A DNA stretch of 64,000 nucleotides from Setophaga petechia (GCA_024362935.1 JANCRA010000003.1:39865291-39929290); one strand, 5' to 3'; counted from the stretch's first letter, positions 13,901-28,900 are shown. Notes: a model not told the origin generated them from the sequence alone. Translations and numbers: made by a program.

Positions 13901-16900
13901 GTTGGATTAATGGAAGAACGCATTATTTCTCAAACTTGTTATTAGGTGCTGTGAGCCAAACTGTTCATTGCCCCTCTGTGCTCTCTCTCCAGCCTGGGGG
14001 AGTGATGACAAGATGGGAGCATCAGATTTCATGGGAAAAAATACTAAATGGTTGTGCACAAGTGGGGAGGGTGTTGCCAAGACCCTCACAGAAGCACTGG
14101 GCTGTTTGATGAGTTCCCATCCCTGCAGAAGTTATTTTGAGATAGTTAGAACCCAGGCTTCAAACCCTTTGGCTTATTATTTCCTCAAAATCAATTATAA
14201 ATGCAAATTTTGGGGTTAAAAGTGAAAGTGGGGGAGTCTATGTTGATTTCTTAGCGCTTTGGGATACTAAAAACATGATCTGATATTCAGTGTGTGTTTT
14301 GCAGGCAAGTATGTGTGTAGGAGCACATGTGGAGTAATTACTCAGGAGGACTCTGGTTTGGCAGCCCCAGGGGCTGTAGTCCTGTGTTTATCGCAGTCAA
14401 AGGTTATGATATGTACATCCCCACCCCATGCTCCATCTCTCTGCCTCAAACCTGTCTTGAATGAACCATAGCAGGGGTGAGCAGGATATAAAATGGCTTT
14501 GGTTATTAATTCTTTGCCTTTCCTGTTAAGTTCCCAGCTTCCACGTCACTTGGGACAGGACGCTTTTCCACTGGATTGGGATTATTCATTCTATTAATGG
14601 GAGCTATGTTTCCTCTACAGTGTCTTCTCTTTCCTTCTGTAAGTTCTTTGTTGTTTGCACATCACTGGAGGACTCCTGTGCTGCATCTTATGACCAACTG
14701 CCACCAGCCTTGTACAGAGTCTCATCTTTTTCCTTTCAGCCATCAAACTTTTCAATCCTAGTTTCTATTTTTGGAATAGGTGCTGTAATTTTCTGTATGT
14801 TTATATCATATCCAATGCAGGAGAATCCTTGTCTCTGACGTGTGTCTCATTATTTTCAGCCTTGGTCAATGATTATTTTGGGGGAAGTGTTTTCTTACAC
14901 TGCATGTATAATTATAGTGGATTTTCTCTCTTACTACCCTGGTAATTTGGTTTTAAGAGCTTATTATTACATTAAAATAGTCTTCCCTAGTAAATCATTA
15001 TCAGAGTGCAGATTCCCATTAATTCCATTTCAATAAAAGTCAATAGTTGTATCTCCCCAGTTTGGGCTGATCTCACCCTCTGCACTTAACACAAATGAAA
15101 TCATGCCTGTGTGTACACTTGCACGCCATGGTGGTCATGTGTGCTCAAACAACTCCTCACTTTGCTCTCACCCCCTCCAAGGTGGATGTGCCAGATGCTC
15201 TAGAGCTGCTCCCAGAGGAGACACTCCCATCTCTTGCAAGCTCTTAAGTTCTCGTCTCACCAGCCAAAATATTTCAGAAGAATTTTCAGAAATGCAGGTG
15301 CGTGCAGTTGTGAGGAGCCCCTTACTTTGAGCTCCATGGCTGTTTCACCTTACAGCAGCCATGCTCTCAAAGGCAATTATCTCTATAGTAATTAACAAGG
15401 GAATTTTCTCTGATGCTGCAGCGTGAGTCATGCAGCTTCCAAAAGATTAGTTTGTTAGTTACTGAATAAAATGTTTGCAGATGTACTTTGCTATGATAAC
15501 ATCTATGACTGGGGATGACTCATGACAGATGCAGGAGTAAAGATCTGCAGGGCCAAAATGTGACTGCATGATCCAGAATTTTAGGCTCCTCTAGCAGCTA
15601 GCATGACCCCAGTGTCAGCAAGAGGAATTTGGTTCTGCAGTAAAGCCCAAAGGGGAAAAAGTCCTTTTGCCTCTTCTCCTCACTGCCTCTTCATTAGCAG
15701 GGAAGGAGAGGTGGCAGTACTTTGCTCCTCATAAGAGCTGGAGTGCCCTTCTTGAGGGGCAGGAGAAGAGATATCTTGGGCTGCTGAGCCTCTTCCCTTA
15801 GAGACAGCAAAACTGCGCCAAGTCATACCAAACAGTGCAACAAAGTTCATGCTTTCTTAGTACTTTGTTTCTTGAATTAAAGATGGGCTTTGGGACAGCC
15901 AACTTCAGCCTTGTAAGAAACCACTTCCCATTAGCTTCCATATTTTTTTCTATTCTGAAGTGTCTGTTTAAGCATTTTTTTAATAGCAAGACCCTCTTAT
16001 CAAACACTGGGTTGCATTGCAAACATGCAGTGGTTCTGCCTTCTGCAAGTACCCAAGATATGTGATGTGCAACCTAATTCCTTCATCTGGAATACAAATT
16101 CTCATCAACTTTGATTAGTATTAACCTTGAAAGTGCTACTCCTGACTCATGCCAGTTAGCTGTAGGAGAGTCAGAGCTGCAACCCATGAATGAAACTGGA
16201 ATGGATTTGAGGCTAAACTTAGTAGCACCAATTGTGAAGAGTAAGGTAAGTAGGCTTTAGAAGTCATTTCAGTTAGAGTCTTCTGATGGTGTGCACAGCA
16301 GGAGAATGCTTTAAGGACTTGTTAGCTAATAATTCCTAGTGAGTGTGCACCATGCATGAAACTGGCACACAGTGTGAGTAGGGATTGACCCTGTCTGTGT
16401 GCACTGGGTTTAACCACAGCCAGCTCTGGAACAGAAAACTGTGACAAACGGAAATAGGATTTAACTCTGAAAGTCCTAGACTTCTGACTGTGACCAGAGA
16501 ACGGCTTCCACAAATGCATGGAGTGATCAAGGACTAAAGGGAATAACTGTTTGTTCTTGGGGACCTGTGTAAAAATTGCTTGGGAATTAATCCTCTGCTT
16601 TGCTTTGGCATTGTTTATATTGACAGAGAAACATTAGGAACAAGCATATTGCTGGAATCTCCCTCTGTGGCAAAAACCCTTCAGTTAAAAATTCGAGACA
16701 AATTAAAAATGGAAGTCAAGTCCATTCACCATATCTTACTCTACCATATGTAGAGTAATCAGCTTAGGATTGTCTTCAGTTTTGCTGGCCTAATAAACAG
16801 AGCATCTATCAGAAACACTGTTTCAATGACACAAAAATGAGAGTGACTATTCCCTTTATCTCTGTTCAGTGGTTTACAGAAGAGAAAATTATGCACCAAA

Positions 16901-19900
16901 ATTAGCCCAAATATGAAAATTTCATCAGTGCTTGAAGAGGGTCATGAAATGAGCAGTGCAATCCCTTCATGTTATTCCTAATGCCATATTTGTGTTTAAG
17001 GGTGTGTTGGCCTTTCTTTATGGTAGGTTCTGTTTTTGTAATTTAATTTAATTTCTTTCTTATTATAGGCATGCAGCTTGCAAATCTAATAATAAATTTT
17101 CAGTAAATATTACTTTGGGAGGCATCTGTTCCTTAAGGAGGCCTTAGAACCAGTTTTTGTTTTATTTTGAAAATATGCACAATGTAAATAGACCCTGGAA
17201 GATCTGCAAGGCCAGGGATGTGGTGATATGAATTTGGCTTTCTTTATCCTTGTGTCACTCGAGGCAAGCTTCCTAGATGCACAAAATTCACTGCAGGTGT
17301 TGTGGTTCATATCAGTTGAGGATTTTCTCCTGAAGAGAAGAGTAGCCTTAGATGGAAAGAGATGTTCAATGAGACTGAGATTTTTCTTTTTTGCTTAGTT
17401 CTGGCCATTGAGTCAGCTGCATTGTTTGTACCTCAAAAGCTGTAAAATGTAACAAATACATTGTGTGGTGTACCCATTGTGAGCTTATTTAAATGGGCAG
17501 CATTCAGGGAAGGGGTAGTTAGAGACACCCAATGCCTGCAGCCCCTGCAGTGGTAGGGGATGGATGAAGTCAGATAGGTCTGAATTATGTCCATGGACAC
17601 ATCAGTCCCTAGGAGGCAGAGGAATGGAAATCCCAATTTCACCTAGAAACTCCCATTCAACCCTGTATTTGTCCCTCACAGAAGAGCGGCACCTGAGGAT
17701 ATTTCTCCTTGCACTTATCCTTTATTCAGGCTTACACAGGTTCCTTTCTCCTGGCAAGGCCCTTCCCAAGTATTCAGATGGTAGAGAAACAACAAAAAAT
17801 AGAGATAAGAATGTGTCTATCCCCACTCATAAAACCACTCCCTCCTGACATCTGGGACTGGCTGGATGCCCAGTATCCCTGAAGCAGGCAGCTTGACTAC
17901 AGAGGATTGCTGCAAAGCTGTACCAAAGCTGCATGAGGCTCAGAGGGCAATGCAAAGCTGGGCTTCTTCCCTGTCATCCACAAAGAGAAAACATTAGTAC
18001 AGCAAGTGTTACCTTGATATTTTAAGATTATAAGGGCCCCCATTACTTTTCTCTTTTGTAATTTTCTGTAGAAAACTTACTACTCTCTGTATTATAAGAA
18101 TTAATTAAACTTACTACTCTCTGTATTATAAGAATGAATATTGTGAGAGATAGCTAATCTAAAATTTTGAGGTCCAATAATCTCTATTTAAGAGCTATTT
18201 TAGCTTTTTTTGTGGTCCTGAGAAACTTGCCTGGCTTGAGTATGGGTGTTGGACAAGATGACCTTCCTTCCAACTCAGCCATTACCGTGTTTCGGTGAAC
18301 TCCATGCTAGTCTCTACCTCCTCTGATTAACTGTCTTTGAATTTATGTACCCACTGTTTAGTTCTTTATTATTCAATACTCTGATATCTGGCTACAGTAG
18401 AAAATTTCTGAGCTTTGGTTGGTTTGGGATTCGATAAAATGTTGTATTTTGTTTATGTTAGACTAGTGGCTTTATGCAACTCAATGTTACCAAAGATGGC
18501 AGGTGATTAAGGCCCCAGTTTGATTTGCCACCCTTTTTGAGTTATCTTTGTATTGTGCAGTGCTATAAAGTCAGTGGGATATTACATGTATGTGGACTCA
18601 AGCAGGTCAGTGTGTGATTTTTCTGGGTTATGACCAGAAAGTTTAAAGTTCATATAAATTATCCCTTATTGACATTTTGGTACACCCAAAGGGTGGGAAA
18701 ATAGGATGGGAAGGATTATAATTTTCTGCTGATTCAAAAAATGGTTTTGACAAAAGTGTTACTCCTTTCAACTGCAAAATCATAAGAGACATAAATCTGT
18801 AAGAGCGACAGAGTGAGACTGACCATGCAGTCAGCTCAGATATATTAATTTGGGTTATATGAGTACAGCCAATGATGCCAGCATAGGAAAACCTCACTTA
18901 ATTCTTAGCAATTGCCTGTGATTTATGGCAGAATTACCATGATGTAGCTCTTGGAACAATCTTAATCAAACTGGACTGGAGTGACATGTTGTCAAGCAAG
19001 AACAAAGATGGCAGTGGGATAAGTAAAGAGGGGTATCATTTTACTCCTCACCTTCAAGGGTGAACATTTTGAATGAAATATTTTGTAAACAATGTGAGCT
19101 GTGAAGGAAGTAGCAGTGGCCTAGTCTTAGGAAAAAGAAAGCAAGTCTTGATTTTTTTTACTCATTCAAATAGAGCTCGAATTGTTTTTTATAAGGGATC
19201 TTGGAACTTCATTGTCCCGTCTCCGTGTCCTGTGGATGGCTCGGTGTGGGCTGTCAGATTTAGATGGGATCTCTTCCTTCAGCTCTCTAAAAGTAAGTAC
19301 AGATGTGTCCTACCAAATGACAATCTCAGATCTATCTTCAGCTGATATTCTTTACTTTTAGTCTTCATTCTCTTCAACTCCTGCTTTTCTGGCTGGCTTT
19401 GGTTTGATGCCTTGAATTGTGTGAGTTAGTTTAAAAGATGCTACAATATAACTTTAAAAATGAGGTGTAACATTCAAGTCTGATCCTGAATACGCCTAAA
19501 GCAGTATCTGGCTAAATTAGCTCTTATTATTAAAGGCTGCAACAGCCACACTTTATAAAATGTTCACTACCTTGCTAGTTTCATCCTGTAACATTTAGTA
19601 TTTCAAGTATTAGAAAAGATTTTGCAGAGCCTCAGTGTTACTTGTGCAAGCCCATGGTTTACATGTTTATTCTGCTTACTTCTGCTGAGGAACTCTACAT
19701 TGCTTACAACAATATCTCTGACCTGAGCCAGCTGACCTGGCTGGATCACCTGGAGGTTTTGGACCTGGAAGGGAACAATATTGAGGACATCAACCAGGTG
19801 CAGTACCTGCGACTTTGTTGCAAGTTAAGCCACCTGACAGTGGAGGGCAACCTTATTTGCCTGAAGCCAAATGCAGAATCTGCAGAGGTGAGGACTTGGT

Positions 19901-22900
19901 TTGCACATGTGTTCTTTTTTTGTCAGTACTTTTTAACTGTGAGTTGGAAATGAGAAACGTTTCTGCATCTTCCTATTGTATCATTCTCAATGATGGTATG
20001 GGATGCATTTCCCACCTTTAATTTCTGTTGATTTTGTGGTCTCATCAGTATGGTCTCCAGGATGACCGCAAGTGAAATACAAGACTGCTAGTAAAGACTC
20101 AGGCCTATTTCCCAGCAATATGAGGAAAAACTTCTTCTCTTGGAGTATGAGCACTGGAACAGGTGTCCCAGGGAGGCTGTGGAGTCTCCTCCCCTGGGTG
20201 TGATCCTATGCAGCCTGCTCCTGGTGAACCTGCTTTAGCAGAGGGGCTGGACTGGGTGATCTTAAGAAGAAATTTCCAACACCAACCATTCAGTGATTCC
20301 GTGGCGAGACACCAGTTTTTGAGGGTTTTGCATTTCTTTGGAGGCTGTCCAGTCCAAAAGCAAGTCCTCCAATGCCACCATGCTCAGAAGTTGAGCCCCC
20401 AGAAGAACAGTGCTTGAGGTAACTAGGAAAAGCCATAATGTTGGAACTACTAGTTACCCTTTCCCCTGAAAGCTTAAAATCAAATGACCAAAAAGACCTT
20501 CAGAAAAAGCTGTAGATGCAAAAGTGATTCACATCTTACATACTGAAATGATGGAATAGTTTCTGCTGAGGTATTTTGTTGAAGGCATGAAAGAGCCTCT
20601 GTGTCACAAAGATGAGAACACAATAATACATTATCTGATTTGGGTTTTAGGGCACTCAACAAACAAAGCAAGGGAGATCTAATTCTACATGAACAGCCTC
20701 AGAGCTGTATTACTCTCTTTGACTTTCTCCTACTTCATAAAAAAGCATTGTTGGGATGTTGCAAATATCAACATATTTGCCATCCAGGTCTTTTGGAAGG
20801 TCTGTTGACACACATAGAGTTATGTAAAACACAGGTCTTACTAAGAATGGTGCAATTCCCAATGGCACCATAAAGAGCTGGTAATGCAGGTCCAAAATCA
20901 GAGCTGATGCTGTTATCCCACTGTAACATATTCTGTAGCTTTTCTGTGTATTTTAAAGAAGTTATGTTGACGCTGTTAATTTGCCTAAAAGGTTGGGTTT
21001 GATATTTTTCCTGGACTTAGACTTGAAAACACTAAAACTCAATCATGCAATAGACATATATTTTAAATCTTGGCACTTCTTAAATATATGAATTAATAGC
21101 ATTTTCCAGATGTAATTGTTGGCTTCATCTTATTGTTCAGTAAAAGGGGCCATGGAAGGTAGCTCTTTAGCTGTCATAGTTTTTCTCTCTGGAATTCAAA
21201 AGAAAATATTATATACTTGCCTTTCTAGTTTAAAGTGGTGGAATTATCCTTAAGGGACCACATTGTAACTGCCTGTAACCAAAGTGATTTCTCCATTTTG
21301 GAACATTTCTCCCTTATGGAAGATGCAATCGTGAGAGGAAAAACATATTCCTGCAGTAAGGAAGCATTGCCTGCTTGTGATGGACAAGGCATGCCTGCTT
21401 ACTCTTTCTGCTCCCAAGGAGATAAACACAGCTACTGACACTTCATATCATAGCTTCCTACTATGGAAATGGTGCAGTGTGTCCTAACAGCACAGAAGGT
21501 CTGACTCTACTCCCTTGTTGTTCCTGCTCAATGAAAGTGAGATTTTGGGAGGATTTGGCATCTTCAGTCTTTAAGTGTACTTATAATGGAGAAATGTCAG
21601 ATTTCCCTTAGGCTGTTCAAGTGAAATGAGTCCTTGGGATGCTCTGCATGTTGTCCCCTAATGGAAGTACAAAGAGCAGTGGTATGTGGTGGGGGGCCCT
21701 CCTGCTCTTCTCCATGCAGAATGGCTGTCTCTACTCCTGTGCAAGTAGGCGCTAAGATGTGATCAGTGAGAGATGTTTCTGCCCGAGTTGCAGTGCAAAC
21801 CTTATGCCAAAGTCAATGATACAGATTTTATTTAACAGTAAATGTGAGGTAGAGAAATAAAAAGAAATGGAAAAGAGAAGAGAGAGAAGAATATTGTCAC
21901 CACCCATGGATCCAGTGGCATCCCTGTTGATCATTCTTCAGCCTGGACTTCTTGGTGGTAGAGTCCCAGCATCATTCAAAACTTTTCATTCTTTACCCAC
22001 TTTAGCAAACAAAGGACTTAAGCATTAATTGGCTGCACGGTTCTCTTATGCTAGTGGATAAATTATTATCTCTTGTGTCTAATGCTAATTAGTCCACATG
22101 CTTAGTCTTTCTTTTCTTTTGAGCCAATGATCACAAGATTCCCCTGTCAAAATTACCTTTTACCCAGTGGGAACTAATTTTAGCAGAGTTGCTGGTTTGC
22201 CTTTCCTTGTGGCCTGTAAATTCTGCATTTTTTTGTTTCCATTATCAGTGATACATTCTTCCCAGCTTTGTTAGCCTTCCCCTAAGTGTGAGATAACACC
22301 CAGACAATAGCACCATCTTTATCTATCTACAGTCCAAGTTCCAGGTATCCACAGAGGAATATCTGGGGGGCTTCAAGTGGTCATTGGTGGTCACAGTTGC
22401 GAATTTGTCCAGGGAATCAGCACAGATGTATTTTACACTGAGCTGTAGCAGAGGCAGGCTGTGACTTCGCTGTAGTCTCCCACCCAGTCTCTGTGTTGGG
22501 AAGATGCTTTGCTCTCAGGTGGTTACAAAGTGGGGCCTGCCCTTCATTGCTGAGAGCTTCTCCATGGACTTTGTTGCTTTCTTGGTTTCAGTGGATGTTT
22601 GCATTTTTTTAGCGTATAGGAAAGCCGTTTAGAAAAGAGTATATGTGGGCTTACTTTGGTGTGCCCTTGATGGCCAACTCTAATTCCTCAAGCTCCTTCT
22701 TGTAGTCTGGCCCTTGCTAAAGGTCTGTAAAAGCTCTCCTATTTATTTACTTTTAATCTACAGAATGGTCCAGCTAAATTTACTGCTTTCTTCAGATGGC
22801 CTGTTTGCTCGCTGTAATTTGATTTTCAGATGAGCTCATCTTCTCCTGTTTTCTAAACCAAGAGCAACAACTTGATGATAAATTCTGCAGCTTATGTAGC

Positions 22901-25900
22901 TGAAATGTAGCATGAGCGTAACATGATTCTTCTCTCCAACAGGACATGGCTGGGAATTGGGTGTAGCTGAGAATGGTTGACTCAATTTCTAAACTAAGAT
23001 TAAAGACTTAGCTTGCGAAAATTAGTGTCTGCCTCTTAACAACAACTAACACATTTTATTTGGTGACCCTCTGCCAACATCAGTGCTGCATCATGCAGAG
23101 AGAGGGAGCTACGAAGCAACCAAACCCCACAGAAAGGTTTCTGTTTATGACCACTCTGTATTGAATGAGGACTTGGCTTTGAGGAGGTTTCTAGTATTTC
23201 ATGCATTATACTGAAAAGCATAAGATCTGCCTGGGTGAAGTAATTGATTGGTGGGTAGCTGTCCATTTGTATTCTGCCACTATCAATGCACTCTTTCCTT
23301 ATATTTTTTTTACTATGTGCCTAAAATCACAATCCATGGAAGTGCTCTTTCTTTCTCCATCAGCAGGTGTAGCAACACTTATAACATGTTTTCAAGCCTT
23401 TCTATCACCTGAGTATTGAGGCAAACACCAGAGAATCACAAAATTAGGGAGACAGATTGGCTGAATACTGAGGGAGCCCAGGCTTTCCATGGGCATCAGT
23501 GGCCTTTTTGCTTTTGCACATTACACATAATAAAACAAAGACAAATGGCAAATCATCAGTGGGTAAACAACAAAGGAGCCTTTAGGTGAAGGCCGTGCCT
23601 TTGTAGTCCTCTGGACATTTTCATGATCAATTCAAGTAGAAATTATGTGAGGAGCATTTCAAATTGTATGGCAGTCATAGAAATTGAATAGTGTTGAGTT
23701 ACTGGAAGTCCACAAACTGTTAAATAAACTGACCATTTTCTCAATTTCTCCAGGACCCAGACTATAATTACAGAGCAAAAGTAAAAAAACTCATTCCCCA
23801 CTTGAAGTATTTGGACGGGATACCAGCAAGCCAGACTACTCTCCTTCCTTCCAAGAAGGTGCATGAAGATTCTCTAATCATCAAGGAATCCATCAAGGAA
23901 GGTGGTTTAGCCAAAGACATTTCATGGTTAGGTATGACAGATTTCTTGTTGGGGTTCATTTTTCAAGATATGATGTCGAAAAAAAGACAAAGAGCAAGGC
24001 AACCTCTTTAAAGCCAATCTTTACTTATAGTGAAGGGACAAAGGATGTTGTTTTCTTCACCTGGGAAGTAAGAAAGCTGGAATTCAGCAGAAAACTGTGC
24101 AGATTTAAATGGAAGTTGTCCTATACTGGGCATTAAGATCAAAAATGCAGACAACTTCTAGAACATCAAGCAAAAATAGCAGTAGCTGGGGGTCTGTATT
24201 TAGGGCTTGTTCTGCATGATAGGAACAAGCAAAGCTTGGAAAGGAATCTTTCAACAACAGCTGTTCACAGCTCTTTCCATGATAACAGTCAATCTCATGT
24301 AGCATGGATGTGGTAGGATTTCCTATTCCAGTTTAATAATAGGACAGGCAATCTGGCTACCGCCCTTCAGTGGTAGCAACATCTGAGGAAGATTGCATGG
24401 TCTTGTAAGAAATCTGTTCCACTTTCTTTGTTATTAGATTAAGTTCATTACATTCATTAGTAGAGAATAAATGGTTTGAAAGTAAATCTGTTGTCCCCTT
24501 GCCTGCAGCCTTGGTAATAGTTCAGATGTCCATGCTTTTATGTGTCATGCTACATGCACTTTATCACATACTATTAAATATTGCAAAGTATTTCCTATAA
24601 CTGCTCATGTTGCTTCCCATTAGTGTGGGCAATGCAGTTGGCTTCCCAGCCCCCTCCCCAGGTTGTGGTTTGCCTGCCAACTGCACTCCATTAAAAATTT
24701 AGTTTGTTTTGGAATAAGTACATACATTTGTCATTTATTGAATCCCTATGAGTCCAAATCATTAGTTGTAATAGTAGTCATGGTAGGGAAAAAATCCATT
24801 AAAATCTGATCCTTCAGTGATTGTGCTTTGGCAACATCACCTGAGGTTCAGAAAACTAGTTAACAAAGTTTGCTGACAGAAGCAGTAGGGGCAGAGCACA
24901 AAATTATGAATTCATCTAATTCCCTTGTGTAACCAGGCTTATATTCTTGCTGGCAGCTTTAAACCAGTAAGTTTATACAGTCAGGTTCAGACATCCCAGT
25001 ACATTTTTCTTTCCAGTAGCAATGTTGATTTGGGTACTTTCACATGGAGTGTATTTCATGGGTTCGTATTAACAGCTGTGCCCAAGATGTAGTAAAGATC
25101 CCTAACACTCAACTCTTAAGGAAATGGCCATATCATCACAGAGCTGATGCCTCACTTTGGAGCTGGTAGATGCTCAGCACTTTTAAAAACACGTTATTCA
25201 TCTGGGCACTGGAAAGAAATTCTCTCTCCCATGGGTTGTTGGCTGCATGTGCTGCTCTTAGAGCTGTGCTGTGCTCCCAGGACAGGCAGCAGTTGGGCAG
25301 GTAAGAAGACAAGGCTCTGTCTGCCTTTGCTAGTTTTTGTATAATCCTTCCTGTCCTGTAGCATTACAAAAACAATTTTCACCTCTCTTTCTGTAGTAGA
25401 GAACTATCTGTCTCTGAGGCTGTACTGGAAAAATCTATCACTGCCATTCTCAGATTTTTGTAACTCCTGGTACAGTTTCTCCTGTTTGGTGGCTCTAGTA
25501 AGGTGTCCATCACCATATGCATTGTGCCAGGGTATTTAAGCAATATATTTAAGGACTGGGGCCTAGGCTGTGCCTGCAGCAAGTCTGGAATCGTTCCCCT
25601 GTGAGCAGGTGGGCAGCAAATGACAGGCACCTTACAGTTAGCCTGGGCATGCAGGCAGGGAAAGTGGCAGAGCCCTGGATGTGTCCAGGCTCCCTTGTAG
25701 GGCAGCCAGAAGTGGGTGGTGACCACAGAGCAGTTCCTGACCCATAACCCCAGCAGTCTGTCTCTGGTGCCCCGAAGCAGAAGAAGAGTGGGAAGGGATA
25801 TCAGTTTAGTTAGGGATCCCCAGGTTCTGCCATGACTGTGCACACTGGAAGACCTCCTTCCCTAGGCTGGACCCATTCCAGCATGTTTCTTGTAGCTGCA

Positions 25901-28900
25901 GTTACATATTTTTCTGTCCTCTATAGCTCCAGGTGTGCAGCAGCGGTTGCCATATTGGCAAGGTACAGTGATGGTGTGGTTTGAAGCCTTGTGACTCTGT
26001 GCTTACACTAATGAAATCTCTCTTCTAGGTCCGTATCTTGGCGAAGTGGCAAAGCAGTCTGAATGCAGCCCAAAACCCCCAACAACTTCCAGACCTGGAA
26101 GTGCACAGTGTTCTGCTAATGCAGGGACTTCTAGTGATGCCAGCCTCTTGGGCGGTGGTTGTCCTCTTCCAGATCCCACTGTTTTTCCAGATAAGCTGTT
26201 CACAAAAGATGACTCCAGTGATTTGACACATGGTAATATATGTTTTTTTTAATCTTGTTCTTTCCCACACCTCCACCTCCTTCTGAATGTTATTACTGAT
26301 GAAAACCAGGGTGCTTTGAATACCACCCACCCATGCCACTGCTAATCAGGTTTAGCATATGTTGTCTTCCACGAGACTCACCTGCTCTAGTGTAGGCTTT
26401 CCTTTATTTCCCCCTGCAGCAGAAGGTGAGAGTCACCTGCACTGCCCATCCTCAGCCCCCTGCCCCCATGTGCTGCTGTCCCTTTTCACAGCCCCATACT
26501 GCAGTGCTGCTCCCCTTTCAGACCTCTTTGCAGCTGTCCTGCTTGAGTAACACCAGGCCACGTCCTGTTCAGCCACGGGAGCATGGTCCAAGGCAGTCCT
26601 CTAGAGAGGTGTGGTGATGCACATTCCCTCCCTGCTGCATCGTGGGCTCAGACTGTGTGTACTGCAGTCTCATACTGCAGCAGCACCGCTGCTGGCAATG
26701 AGCACTTGGGTCTTGGTTTCCAGAGGTTGGTCGCAAGAGGAGTCAGTTCCTTGACTTCACATCCTGATCTACAAGCTAGCCCAAAACACAGGTCTGCCAC
26801 TGCCCTTCTGGCCCTAGACACTTGGAAATACCACCCATCCTTCCCTGACTCCTGGAAACACCATGATGGTGTAACTCCACCAGCCCACGGACTGCAGATT
26901 AGATGGCATTTGTTTCCAGGCATTGTGGGCTGCTTTTCTCAGATGCCAGTCTCTCCTCAGTTTCCTGCCTATGGGTAGGACTCAGGATGATGGATTAGAT
27001 GAAGCAATGCAGAGTCAACAGCTGAGTGCACATTTGGAAATGTACATGGAAACTAAGTACAGCTTATCAGAGAATGAGACTGTAATTTTACACACACTTT
27101 TAGGCAGCTAACACTACTGTAAGAGACAGTTTCACCCAATGTTCAGTGCTTCTTGTTGTTTTATCTCTTTTTAACCTGATTTTAATCAAGATCCAGCTGA
27201 AAAATAATCCAGCAGAACAAACAAAGAAGACGTCCAAAAATATTTTTTTTTAAATCTGAATTTGTTCCCTGATCTAACTGACCATGTATCCACACAAATA
27301 TTTGCACCAGCACAACTAAGGAGGCAGGGCAGGGTCAGAAGAAGACAGATTCTGGTGGAAGCAGAGAAACTGCCTCTTAACAGCAGTCGGGCCATGCCAG
27401 CTGATACTGTGAGCCTACACCTTGAACATTACAACTTCTGTCTATGGGAAATTATATTAACTGACTTCAATGACAGCACTGTTTGTTAAATGCTGGAGTA
27501 AAATGTTTTCTCTTTTCTTGTTTTTCTTAGGACTCTGTCAGGTTATATGCGGGAACCCTGCCAAGGCCCTCCATGTGAGGAGACAAAAGCTAGGTGTATG
27601 TTTTTTCTTGTAAACTTCATATTCCTGCATGGTGACCCCACAACTCCTGGGATAAATTGAACTCCCACTGTGGCTTGTAGCAGCTCACTCTGTTCTGTAG
27701 CCCAAGAACCCCCCAAGATGCAGTTGCCTTGAGGGGGACAGAGGGTCCCCTGCCATGACGTTGCATGTGCCCATGTGTTATCAGCAGTGGACCATCAGCT
27801 GAAAGGGAGCAGTGAAAATCATGTATCAGCTGCTGGGAGCAGACTTCCCATCCTCCTGCAATGAGCAAAGTACAAGGCAGGCTTGCAAAACTTGATAATA
27901 TTTCTACAACAGCTATTAAGAAAAAGACTTTTTTCAGCAGTGTTTCTTTGATGTTGGTGTAAACAGCCAGCTTGCTAATGCTGCAAGGTCATTCCTATTG
28001 ACTAAACAAACACAAAGCCAAAGTTTGTTCCTGTTGGCAGTGGGGTGGTGCCCCTGCCCTGTGGGTCAGCCTGCTCATTTTGGCTGTAATTCAGTGAGAG
28101 GATACCCAGGTGTGTAAAGGGGAGCAGCCTGGCTTGTCATGGTCAGCTTTTGTTGGCCCCGGGGTTCAAAACAGCACAGCCACTTATGAGTAGATTTAAA
28201 CAGGCTGGGGTGAATCAGGGAGATGCACAGGACACAGACTTAATGCTCACAACAGATGTTAAAGAACTGCAGGGAAAAGATAGGTACTGCCCATGTCTTT
28301 CTGCAACCAAAGCCTCAACATAGGAAGTTTTTCTGAAACAAATTTGAACATTTTAGTGAATTATTGTGTGCTAAGAACTGGGATGTGGAATTGAACTGTG
28401 GTCATATATTGAGTGATGCAGTTTCTGTGGTACTCGTCTTAATATGCTTATAGCTATAGGTGCTATAGGCTTATATCCATTGAAATATAAATCAACAATT
28501 TTGTCACTGCTATCCTGGGTTCCTCAGGCTGTAATAGTACATGACTGGGAAGTGAGACTTCTTAAAACTGAGGCGTTAGAAAATTATGAGGGATTATCTA
28601 AAAACTCAGAAACAACAGTGGGCTTTGATGTATGCTGAAATCCACATCTAGAAACGGAGCTGGGAAGCGTTCCCATAGATATCTAGATAACTTGTGCCAT
28701 TTCCACAGCCACCTGCTGTGAGCCCTTTGAAACCGTCTGGTCTGAGGACAAAAAACCTTTGTGGCTCTGGAGGAGGAAGAGATCTGCACCAGGAAAAGGT
28801 GTCCCCTGACCTGGGAGCATGGATGGAGCAGCACAAGGGGTGAGACCGCCGGGGAAATCTTGCCATGCCATAAACTCTGCATTCATTTTCTGCAACAAAA

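Larger units (their letters stand above)
1911..19195 (+). other. 17.3-kb LRRC56 intron
   Basis: Donor gtaaga after 1910, acceptor ataag before 19196. AT-rich throughout. It contains a T/G low-complexity tract (about 5005-5165), poly-T runs (10140-10154, 10530-10548), a 34-bp tandem duplication (18073-18135) and a CR1 3' end (18228-18298). Short ORFs, the longest about 140 codons, are scattered on both strands with no splice context or recognisable domains. I see no nested gene. Confidence 0.8.
19888..23753 (+). other. 3.9-kb LRRC56 intron
   Basis: Donor gtgagg, acceptor ttctccag. It holds a CR1 3' end (20092-20304) and a candidate old LTR remnant on the minus strand (about 21740-22620). I see no coding sequence otherwise. 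Confidence 0.85.

Noticed and set aside
23420..23520. gagaatcacaaaattag considered as a CR1 3' tail
   Set aside because: The sequence after the tail does not continue into the CR1 hairpin region.
25942..25966. TTGCCA-TAT-TGGCAA inverted repeat considered as an RFX or NF1 site
   Set aside because: Half-site order and spacing fit neither factor well, and it lies in an intron with no other signal.
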